DNA of 64,000 nt from Sinobaca qinghaiensis (GTDB taxonomy: Bacteria > Bacillota > Bacilli > Bacillales > Marinococcaceae), in contig NZ_RAPK01000010.1 in the NCBI RefSeq assembly GCF_003610495.1, positions 62,001 to 126,000 of the forward strand, given 5' to 3'. Position numbers and translations under genes: made by a program. This document shows positions 57,910 through 64,000 of this stretch, piece after piece; the stretch's first letter is position 1, and each line of letters starts with the position of its first letter. The notes under the pieces were generated by a model. The model saw only the letters and a list, made by a program, of their open reading frames with translations, did not search any database and was not told the DNA's origin.

Positions 57910-58491
57910 TTATTCTTTATTTAATAAATTTTGAAGCGATTCATAGGTCTGAGCGCCCATAACTCCCTGCTGGTTCACAATAAAGCAGGGGACTCCTGTA
58001 ATACCTATCTGTTCGGCAATCTGCCTGTCTTCCATAATTTCCTGTTCAAATTCTCTATTTTCTACAGAGAGTCGGAATGCCTCTCCGTCAAGTCCTGCCT
58101 GTTCAGCAATTGCTGTCAAAGTGGAAATATCGTTAATATTCCTATCTTCCTGAAACTGGGCTTTGAACACCGCATCATGATAGGCATCTGCTTTTCCATG
58201 CTTTTCCGCAAATTTAGCTCCTTCATGAGCGTAATGGGAATGGCTGCTCTTATCGTTCCATTTCATATCGAGCCCATACTGCTCGGACATCCGTTTTACG
58301 TTAGCTCTCGCCTGCTCCATGTAACCTTCCGGTTTAGGAGGAAGTTCTACGCCTTCCGGCTTTAATTCAAATGACCGCCATTCGATTTCTACTTTCTTTT
58401 CCTCAACCAACTGGTTAAGCGGGGCACTCCCGATAAAACAGAATGGTCATAAAAAGTCGCTGAATACTATCATTTTCTGTTTCTCTTCCAT
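57910..58491 (-). CDS. Predicted selenoprotein: DsbA/FrnE-family oxidoreductase with UGA at the CPFC cysteine
   Basis: 193 residues if UGA is read through. ATG 58491 is preceded by AGGAGGG at 9 bases. The frame runs MEEKQKMIVFSDFL, then TGA at 58449-58447, then PFCFIGSAPLNQ and on without a break to 57910. Family members have VFSDFVCPFCYIG here, so UGA replaces the first cysteine of C-P-F-C, giving U15-P-F-C18. The remainder is intact: ARANVKRMSEQYGLDMKWN helical insert, AKFAEKHGKADAYHDAVFKA, and the cis-Pro loop GITGVPCFIV. Two hairpins with G at loop position 2 follow the UGA. A nonsense mutation (pseudogene) is the alternative. The quinone oxidoreductase gene ends 13 bases upstream. Confidence 0.78.
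58402..58449 (-). promoter_or_regulatory. Candidate SECIS element following the UGA codon
   Basis: Minus-strand RNA after the UGA at 58449-58447: hairpin A, CGGG-AGUGC-CCCG (58432-58420), loop starting 18 nt past UGA; hairpin B, CUUAACC-AGUU-GGUUGAG (58419-58402), 7 bp with one U-G pair, loop starting 34 nt past UGA. Both loops carry a GU as in bacterial SECIS loops, and both distances fall within the range known for bacteria. Drawn by eye, not folded. Confidence 0.5.
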
Positions 58492-58504
58492 ATCCGTTAC
58501 CCTC

Positions 58505-59443
58505 CTATGATTTTACCTGAATGACAATCTTACCACGGGCTCTGCCTTTTTCGCTTGCCGCGTGCGCTTCCTGTACGCCTTCTTCACTAAGTGGAAACGT
58601 GCTGTCAATGAGTACCTTCAGCTTGCCCTGAGCGTAAAGATCCGCCAGCTTCTGCAGGCGTTCCCCGCTTTCTTCGAGCCAGACGGATCCAGCCTTCACT
58701 CCGTATTTATCGGCTTTTTCCTGATCCGGCTGTCCGGCTATTGATGGAAGCTTTCCTCCTTTTTTCAGAACGGAATAGCTTTTTTCGAGTACATCACCGC
58801 CAATTGTATCTAGTACAATATCTGCATCCGTAACTATTTTCTCGAAATCCTCTGTTTTATAGTCAATTACTTCATCGACTCCCAGATCTTTTAACGTTTC
58901 AGCTTTTTCCGCACTTGCTGTAGCAATAACGTGGGCGCCGAAGCTTTTTGCAATCTGCACGGCAAAGTGGCCGACACCGCCTCCGCCTCCATGAATAAGC
59001 ACTTTATCTCCAGCTTTCATTTCAGCAAATTCCACCAGGCACTGCCATGCCGTCTGTCCGGCAAGCGGCACCGCTGCTGCTTCATCAAAGCTCATATCTT
59101 CCGACATAAAGGCTGTCCGATTTTCCGTTGTTTTTACATATTCAGCGTAAGTGCCGCGGTTGTTGTTTGCTGAGCGGGTAAATACTCTGTCGCCTTTTTT
59201 AAACCTGTGGACATCGTCCCCTGTTTCCCGTACTACTCCTGCTGCATCCCAGCCTAAAATAATAGGAAAGTCATAAGGAAGCATATCTTTCAAATAGCCT
59301 TCTCTTAATTTCCAATCAATTGGATTCACGGAGGTTGAATATATTTCAATGACGATTTCATCGTTTTCCGGCTCCGGCCGGTCTATTTGTTCTTCGGTAA
59401 GCTGTTCTTTACCACCGTATTCATTTATTACAATTGCTTTCAT
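58505..59443 (-). CDS. NADPH:quinone oxidoreductase-like zinc-less MDR enzyme
   Basis: 312 residues. Medium-chain dehydrogenase/reductase fold, quinone oxidoreductase branch: N-terminal barrel with SVNPIDWKLREGY near 37-49 and LGWDAAGVV near 65-73, then NADPH-binding HGGGGGVGHFAVQIAK near 150-165. No zinc ligands. It would reduce quinones or enones in the cytoplasm. It is upstream of the predicted selenoprotein by 13 bases and the two were probably transcribed together, pointing to a joint redox or electrophile-stress task (inference). Confidence 0.9.
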   Translation of the reverse strand: MKAIVINEYGGKEQLTEEQIDRPEPENDEIVIEIYSTSVNPIDWKLREGYLKDMLPYDFPIILGWDAAGVVRETGDDVHRFKKGDRVFTRSANNNRGTYAEYVKTTENRTAFMSEDMSFDEAAAVPLAGQTAWQCLVEFAEMKAGDKVLIHGGGGGVGHFAVQIAKSFGAHVIATASAEKAETLKDLGVDEVIDYKTEDFEKIVTDADIVLDTIGGDVLEKSYSVLKKGGKLPSIAGQPDQEKADKYGVKAGSVWLEESGERLQKLADLYAQGKLKVLIDSTFPLSEEGVQEAHAASEKGRARGKIVIQVKS

Positions 59444-59504
59444 TATTGTTCCACATCCTTTTTTTATTCTCTCCTTCTATCCCCTTACTTTTAGTAATAC
59501 AAAC

Positions 59505-60389
59505 CTATCTGACATTCATCATTTTTTTCTGAACTTCTTCATAAGCAGGCATTCCTGTCTGAGCCCCCATTTTTTCTACGGATATAGAGGCAGCCGCATT
59601 GGCAAACGCTACGGCTTCTTCTATCGATTTACCTTTCGCGGTCATCATGGCAAATGCTCCGTTAAATGTATCACCTGCTCCCGTTGTATCCTGTACCCGG
59701 CTGTTAAAACCCGGATGTGACTTTATCAAATCCCCTTCCCGCCACTGTGCTCCTTTGGCTCCGAGAGTTGTAATAAGTTTCTGCTGGATTTTTTCTTCCG
59801 CTGCGGTAAACAACTGGGCAGCCTCTTTTTCATTAGGCGTTATATAATCCGCCATCTCCCACAGTTCTTCCGGCATATTCAATGCAGGAGCGGGATTAAT
59901 TATAAGAGGCAGCTCATATTCCCTGCACTTCTGCGCTGTATGTATAATCGTTTCAGGCGGTATTTCAAATGCCATCAGGACTACGTCGCTCTGTTTCAAA
60001 ATATCCAGATGCTGATCTATATAGTCAGGCGTCACATAAGCGTTGGCTCCCGCCGCAACGATAATACGGTTATCGTCATTTGTTAAAAGAATAGAAGCCG
60101 TTCCCGTTGAAACGCCGGGCACAGTTTTTACATACAGGCCGGCTATACGGCTTTCTTCAAGATAAGCGAATAGTTCTCTGCCAATATAATCTTCTCCTGT
60201 ACGGCCTATAAAATTCACATCCGCCCCGAGCCTCGCGGCAGCTATCGCTTGATTGGCCCCTTTTCCTCCAGGTGCTGTTTCAAACCGTTCCCCTATAATG
60301 GTTTCTCCCTGTTCCGGAATTCTGCTGCAGGTTGTGATTAAGTCCATATTGATGCTCCCTATAATGGTAACGACAGGTGTTTTTTGCAT
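59505..60389 (-). CDS. rbsK: Ribokinase
   Basis: 294 residues of the PfkB sugar kinase family. Signature 1 GGKGANQAIAAARLGA near 41-56, substrate-binding NMDLITTCSRIP at the start, and signature 2 DTTGAGDTFNGAFA near 245-258 with the catalytic Asp. It phosphorylates ribose at O5 with ATP. No rbs transporter, rbsD or LacI regulator is adjacent, so this is an orphan copy, which could also serve another pentose or nucleoside. Lies between the redox pair and the teichoic acid operon, closed off by a terminator upstream. Confidence 0.92.
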   Translation of the reverse strand: MQKTPVVTIIGSINMDLITTCSRIPEQGETIIGERFETAPGGKGANQAIAAARLGADVNFIGRTGEDYIGRELFAYLEESRIAGLYVKTVPGVSTGTASILLTNDDNRIIVAAGANAYVTPDYIDQHLDILKQSDVVLMAFEIPPETIIHTAQKCREYELPLIINPAPALNMPEELWEMADYITPNEKEAAQLFTAAEEKIQQKLITTLGAKGAQWREGDLIKSHPGFNSRVQDTTGAGDTFNGAFAMMTAKGKSIEEAVAFANAAASISVEKMGAQTGMPAYEEVQKKMMNVR

Positions 60390-60461
60390 AATCGGCTCCT
60401 TTTGCGACTGTTTTTCCGTATTCTTTTTTTATACGACTATTTAAAGCATCCGTCAATGCAC

Positions 60462-60488
60462 AAAAAAAGCGGCCGCTGCCGGCCGCTC
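60462..60488 (-). terminator. Intrinsic terminator of tagH
   Basis: AGCGGCCG-GCAG-CGGCCGCT stem followed by seven T on the minus strand, 10 bases past the tagH stop. Confidence 0.9.
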
Positions 60489-60497
60489 TGTTTTATC

Positions 60498-61310
60498 TTA
60501 GGAAGAAGCCGGTTCTGACGTTTTCCGGCTTTGTTTTCTAAATCCTTCTTCCCTGAATTCTTTTTTCTTCTGCTTGCTGAGAAGGTTGTATTCTTCAAGA
60601 AACGCTTCATAATCTTTCAATACTTCTTCGAGGGGGCCGTAATCTTTCTTTTCCCCGAATTCAAGCCACAGGGCTTTTGTGCAGAATTCTTTCATTTGGC
60701 TGATCGAATGGCTCACAAAAAACATCGTCTTTCCCTGTTCTTTGAATTCCCTCATTTTATCAAGGCTTTTCTTGGCGAAGGCACGGTCCCCGACGGAAAG
60801 GGCCTCATCAATAATAAGAATATCAGGATCGATACTTACATTGACGGCAAAACCGAGTCTGGCCTTCATTCCGCTAGAATACGATTTGACCGGCTGATCT
60901 ATAAACGCCTCCAGCTCGGAAAACTCGATAATGTCGCTTTCCATTTCCTTGATCTGTTTTTTGGAAAAACCGAGCATTAAGCATTTCAGCTCAATATTTT
61001 CCCGCCCGGATAGTTTCAGGTCAAGGCCTGAGGAGACGGCAATAATGGCTGAGTCCCCATTTTTAATCAGCTCTCCGTCAGAAGGCGGCACTACTCCTGC
61101 CAGAATACTGGACAAAGTCGATTTACCTGAACCATTGACTCCGAGAAGACCGATAATGTCTCCCTTTTCCGCTTCAAACGAAACATTGCGGAGTGCGTAA
61201 AATTCTTCGCCGTAGCTTTTAGGAAGGAGCATGTCTTTCAGCCGCTCTGATTGTGATTCATAAATTTTATATTTTTTTGTTACGTTTTTAGCAATAACTG
61301 CTTTTTCCAT
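60498..61310 (-). CDS. tagH: Teichoic acid export ATPase TagH
   Basis: 270 residues from ATG 61310, with GAAGGGGC about 6 bases upstream. N-terminal KAVIAKNVTKKYKIYESQSE, the TagH/Wzt-type start, Walker A GVNGSGKST near 51-59, signature SYSSGMKARLGFAV near 133-146 and Walker B ILIIDEAL near 155. The C-terminus is a short lysine-rich coil ending NLLSKQKKKEF; B. subtilis TagH has a longer C-terminal extension. It drives export of wall teichoic acid with TagG; the tagG stop lies 17 bases upstream. Confidence 0.93.
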   Translation of the reverse strand: MEKAVIAKNVTKKYKIYESQSERLKDMLLPKSYGEEFYALRNVSFEAEKGDIIGLLGVNGSGKSTLSSILAGVVPPSDGELIKNGDSAIIAVSSGLDLKLSGRENIELKCLMLGFSKKQIKEMESDIIEFSELEAFIDQPVKSYSSGMKARLGFAVNVSIDPDILIIDEALSVGDRAFAKKSLDKMREFKEQGKTMFFVSHSISQMKEFCTKALWLEFGEKKDYGPLEEVLKDYEAFLEEYNLLSKQKKKEFREEGFRKQSRKTSEPASS

Positions 61311-61327
61311 AGGTGCCCCTTCTTCCA

Positions 61328-62134
61328 TTAAAGGAAATCAACAAAATGGCGGCGGAAGCGGACGTGAAGAGCCGCTCCAATAATAAAAAATACCGCAACC
61401 GTTCCCCAGAAATACAAGGTATATTCCCACTGGTCAATAAAATACCAGCCGTCTCCGAAATAGGCAGCCCGGTATCCTTCCACAAGATAATACAGTGGAT
61501 TCAGCTGCATAGCCGACTGAATGGCCGGAGGCAGGGAATCGGTTGTCCACAAAAACGGCGTCAAATAAAGCATGACGCGGATAGAGGACTGGATAAACAT
61601 TTGAATATCGCGTATTAATACCGTAAGCGTAGATGAAATTAATACAAACGATACAACCAGTGCGATGGTGGCAAATAAAAAATAAGGAAACTGCACGTAA
61701 TACATATTCACGGGATACCCCGTAAACTGCATATAAATTCCTACTATCACCATTAAAGCCAGATGGGGATAGAGCTTGGAAAAGATCACATACGTCGGTA
61801 TAGCACTTGTTGGAAAATTCATCCTGGCTACCATTTTTATCTTTGTAAATATCGATTTAGACCCCTGGGTAACCGCCGGCTGCACAAAAAACCAGATCGT
61901 AATTCCGGCCATCATCCAGTTCAGAAAGGGAACGCCTTCCACGCCTGTATTGCCGCGGATGCCGTACCCAAACACAAACCAGTAGATGGCAATAAAGATC
62001 AGTGGATTTATTATTTCCCAGGCGATGCCTAAATAGTTGTTTTTGTTTTTGCTTTTAATTTCATACACGGACAGCCTTCGTATTAGATAAAAGCTTTGGT
62101 ACAGTTCTTTACAAATGAGTACTGCAGATTTCAT
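61328..62134 (-). CDS. tagG: Teichoic acid export permease TagG
   Basis: 268 residues, six-helix ABC-2 permease. Cytoplasmic N-terminal helix SVYEIKSKNKNNYLGIAWEI near 25-44 and the WEIINPLIFIAIYWFVFGYGI first helix are typical of TagG/Wzm. With the ATPase encoded immediately downstream it flips lipid-linked wall teichoic acid across the cytoplasmic membrane. Order polymerase, tagG, tagH on one strand resembles other Bacilli. Confidence 0.93.
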   Translation of the reverse strand: MKSAVLICKELYQSFYLIRRLSVYEIKSKNKNNYLGIAWEIINPLIFIAIYWFVFGYGIRGNTGVEGVPFLNWMMAGITIWFFVQPAVTQGSKSIFTKIKMVARMNFPTSAIPTYVIFSKLYPHLALMVIVGIYMQFTGYPVNMYYVQFPYFLFATIALVVSFVLISSTLTVLIRDIQMFIQSSIRVMLYLTPFLWTTDSLPPAIQSAMQLNPLYYLVEGYRAAYFGDGWYFIDQWEYTLYFWGTVAVFFIIGAALHVRFRRHFVDFL

Positions 62135-62238
62135 AAAGGTTCCCTCTTTTGCCGCTGCATTAGGAAAAAATAAATTCAGGCTGCTTTTTTATTCCGGCAG
62201 CTTTTGGAATCGTTCCGGCAGTGCAGGCACTATTTCTT

Positions 62239-63507
62239 TTATTTCAAAAACACCCGCTCTACTACGCGCTTGGAAGCATTGCCGTCTTCAAGGACATTGT
62301 AGTTGTTTTCGAATATCTCAAATTCTTCTTTGTAGCGTTCCATAATTGTATCCGCCTGCCTGATCTCTGAAATGATTTCGTCTGTCGTACGGACGAGCGG
62401 ACCCGGAGCCTCTTTTTCAAAGTCAAAGTAGAATCCTCTTAATTTATCACGGTAGCTTTCAATATCATAAACAAAGAAAATCATTGGACGTTTCAATACA
62501 CCATAGTCAAACAGGACAGACGAATAATCGGTCATGAGAATATCGCTGATAATATACAAATCACGGATATCTTCATAGTTGGACGCATCATATGCAAATC
62601 CCTCATGCTCGGTTACGTCCACCTGGTCTGATACAAGATAATGCAGACGGAGAAGCACAACGTATTCATCTCCGAGTTCTTTTTGCATCTGGTCGAGATC
62701 CATTTTCAGGCTGAATTTGTAACGGCCGATAAAATGGTATTCATTGTCTCTCCACGTCGGGGCATACAGCACTACTTTTTTATCGGCAGGAATGCCAAGC
62801 CTGCGCTTAACTCTCTGCACATCTTCTTCTTTATGATGGACCAAGTAATCATTTCTCGGATAGCCTGTTTCCAGCAGATTTTTATCATAGCTGAAAGCAC
62901 GGCGGAAGATGTCTGTGGAATAACGGTTCGGGGATATTAGATAATCCCACCGGCTTGCTTCATTGACAAAATTCTTTTTGTACGTTTCTGTCGTAGTGCC
63001 GGGCATAAGCACCTCTTCCATATCCAGTGCCAGCTTTTTCAAAGGCGTACCATGCCATGTCTGCAGATAAACCGTTTTTTCCGGCTTTGGTATCCATTTG
63101 GGAAGCCGGCTGTTAAATACCCAGTATTTCGCTCTCATCATAACCATAAACCATTTAAGAGTAAACCGTGGGAGCATATTAACATTATGCTCTTCAAATT
63201 TAGCTTTGTAGCGGTGATCCACGCTCCAGTAATACGTACGCTTTGGATCCTGTTCTTTTAAGTACTCGTACACGGCACGTGGATTACAGCTGTACTGCTT
63301 GCCGAAAAAGCTCTCAAATACGACAATATCTTTTTTACCGGGAAGCCTGCCGATTAATGAAAGCAGCGAACGCTGCAGGCTTTTGCTTTTCTTGAATTTT
63401 TTATAACGCTTGGATGTATTTTTTTTAATCTTTCTTACTTTTTTAAGGTAAGATTTTTTTATTTTATTTGAAGATTTTTTTATCCTCTTAACGGAAAGTT
63501 TTTTCAT
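62239..63507 (-). CDS. CDP-glycerol glycerophosphotransferase (TagB/TagF type) with Lys-rich N-terminus
   Basis: 422 residues. GT-B-like poly(glycerophosphate) transferase domain: KYWVFNSRLPKW, YLQTWHGTPLKKLALDM near 147-163 with the catalytic His, PTWRDNEYH, and ILMTDYSSVLFDYGVLKRPMIFF near 336-358. Length lies between TagB (about 380) and TagF (about 750), so primase or polymerase cannot be told apart. The first 45 residues hold 19 Lys and 3 Arg and no acidic residue, probably a membrane-surface anchor. It is upstream of tagG by 104 bases and downstream of tagD. Confidence 0.88.
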   Translation of the reverse strand: MKKLSVKRIKKSSNKIKKSYLKKVRKIKKNTSKRYKKFKKSKSLQRSLLSLIGRLPGKKDIVVFESFFGKQYSCNPRAVYEYLKEQDPKRTYYWSVDHRYKAKFEEHNVNMLPRFTLKWFMVMMRAKYWVFNSRLPKWIPKPEKTVYLQTWHGTPLKKLALDMEEVLMPGTTTETYKKNFVNEASRWDYLISPNRYSTDIFRRAFSYDKNLLETGYPRNDYLVHHKEEDVQRVKRRLGIPADKKVVLYAPTWRDNEYHFIGRYKFSLKMDLDQMQKELGDEYVVLLRLHYLVSDQVDVTEHEGFAYDASNYEDIRDLYIISDILMTDYSSVLFDYGVLKRPMIFFVYDIESYRDKLRGFYFDFEKEAPGPLVRTTDEIISEIRQADTIMERYKEEFEIFENNYNVLEDGNASKRVVERVFLK

Positions 63508-63915
63508 ATCGCTGAATCCTCCACTGGCTCTATCTATTAGAAAGCAATGCCGGCTGTTTCTAAAACAGCAGCGGCGGTATATTCCTCATCAGGGTATGTC
63601 TCAGGCGTGCTGCATTTTCCTGTTATTAAAGCCGTTTCTTTCTTCGGCAGCTAAAAGGCCGACCTTATATAATATAGCAGGAATTCTTCTGATTTTGAAC
63701 TGCTTAAATTGCTGTAGGGTATATGACCACCCGGCAGAGGAGGTTTTTTTCTTTTTATATTTTTTTTGTAAAAACGTAAAGAAAAACCTGACACACAGCC
63801 AGGTTTATTGGCACCGTCCTTCTATGCAGGCATAGAAATTCTTGTGACTTTTATGCAAAAAAAGAGAGAGCACTACGTTCCCCTCTCTTTATCGCGATAT
63901 ATTCAGCTTTGATTT
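63508..63915. other. 408-base intergenic region between tagD and the polymerase gene
   Basis: No convincing gene. It holds an 18-bp inverted repeat TTCTATGC-AG-GCATAGAA at 63820-63837, a weak terminator-like stem AAACCTG...CAGGTTT at 63784-63806, and the tagD terminator nearer the right end. The polymerase gene presumably has its promoter here; I could not fix it. Confidence 0.6.
63857..63890 (-). terminator. Intrinsic terminator of tagD
   Basis: AAAGAGAG...CTCTCTTT stem; on the minus strand it is followed by seven T. Confidence 0.72.
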
Positions 63916-64000
63916 TTAGTAGTTATTGACAAGAAGAAGTTCTTTTTTAATTTTAGTCGTTGAGATGTTTGCAGTTCTAGGCAGGTAAACGACATCACAG
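63916..64000 (-). CDS. tagD: Glycerol-3-phosphate cytidylyltransferase TagD (C-terminal end only)
   Basis: Only the last 27 residues are in the window: CDVVYLPRTANISTTKIKKE followed by LLLVNNY and TAA at 63918-63916. The LPRT-x2-ISTTKIK motif is the conserved nucleotide-binding end of TagD, which makes CDP-glycerol from CTP and glycerol-3-phosphate. Its product is the substrate of the polymerase encoded downstream. The rest lies beyond the right edge. Confidence 0.85.
   Translation of the reverse strand, partial: CDVVYLPRTANISTTKIKKELLLVNNY

Noticed and set aside
58402-58410. Treating the DsbA/FrnE-like gene as starting at TTG 58410
   Set aside because: That start gives a protein without the CxxC motif and has no proper ribosome binding site, while ATG 58491 with AGGAGGG is in the same frame and restores the whole conserved N-terminus.
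58440-58450. Frameshift as explanation for the broken N-terminus of the DsbA/FrnE-like gene
   Set aside because: The same frame is used on both sides of the TGA, so no insertion or deletion is needed.
63596-63835. 79-codon plus-strand open frame near the right end
   Set aside because: Cysteine-rich translation without ribosome binding site, overlapping hairpins; no evidence of coding.
1-64000. CRISPR arrays, tRNA or rRNA genes, insertion sequences, prophage or integrase genes
   Set aside because: None recognised on reading both strands; the only tandem repeat of note is the coding SEDTS repeat.

Overview
The window looks like chromosomal DNA of a low-to-moderate GC member of the Bacillaceae, probably a salt- or alkali-adapted one. 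Reasons: close matches to Bacillus subtilis-type genes (sinI/sinR, ytvA, ykoY, yfmR, cshA, yfmL, yusV, tagGH/tagD, yjlB, yfmJ, yqiG), AGGAGG-type ribosome binding sites, sigma-A promoters, U-tract terminators, and very acidic secreted proteins. I saw no rRNA, tRNA, CRISPR array, insertion sequence or prophage.

Layout. 1-5.5 kb: short-chain dehydrogenases (SDRs), an aldo/keto reductase, a YtvI-type membrane protein, then DedA plus a tiny membrane protein behind a Mn2+ (yybP-ykoY) riboswitch. 5.7-12 kb: an MFS carrier and a sugar locus (ROK kinase, unknown permease, sucrose-type PTS EIIBC, LacI regulator with palindromic operators). 12-17.9 kb: a secreted 3D-domain wall protein with repeats, the tRNA selenouridine synthase MnmH, a ketopantoate reductase, a guanine-deaminase-like enzyme, an MBL hydrolase and DUF1499. 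18-22.8 kb: a Fur-controlled siderophore import set. 23-28 kb: BrnQ, a sinI-sinR module whose sinI follows a GEMM (cyclic dinucleotide) riboswitch, a lipid kinase, and a Fur-controlled DUF2325 pair. 28-34 kb: cupin, YfmJ, a half-length DHQ-synthase-II-like protein with an HxlR regulator, a two-component system, and TerC/YkoY behind a second Mn2+ riboswitch. 34-39.8 kb: ABC-F protein, two DEAD-box helicases, Ohr. 40-46.9 kb: OYE reductase, LOV-STAS photoreceptor, cold-shock protein, an SDR/PQQ-dehydrogenase/sirtuin operon, and a cation diffusion facilitator sharing an operator with a TetR gene. 47-52.6 kb: nitroreductase, stress-type SDR, TetR/DHA2 efflux, Aag glycosylase, and a second sinR/sinI pair with a second GEMM riboswitch. 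52.8-60.4 kb: RlmI-like methylase, AbrB-type permease, Tet(L)-like carrier, an LPETA-anchored excalibur protein, a predicted selenocysteine DsbA/FrnE protein, quinone oxidoreductase and ribokinase. 60.5-64 kb: teichoic acid genes tagH, tagG, a tagB/tagF-type polymerase and the end of tagD.

Main threads. (1) Selenium: a DsbA/FrnE-like gene has an in-frame UGA exactly where the first cysteine of CPFC belongs, followed by hairpins, and mnmH (a selenium-dependent tRNA modification enzyme) is in the same window. (2) Two GEMM riboswitches each sit in front of a sinI-like antirepressor gene, suggesting a direct second-messenger-to-SinI/SinR connection. (3) Mn2+ riboswitches control both the expected ykoY homologue and a tiny membrane protein/dedA operon. 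(4) Iron: at least five Fur-type boxes mark the siderophore genes, a DUF2325 operon and a nitroreductase.
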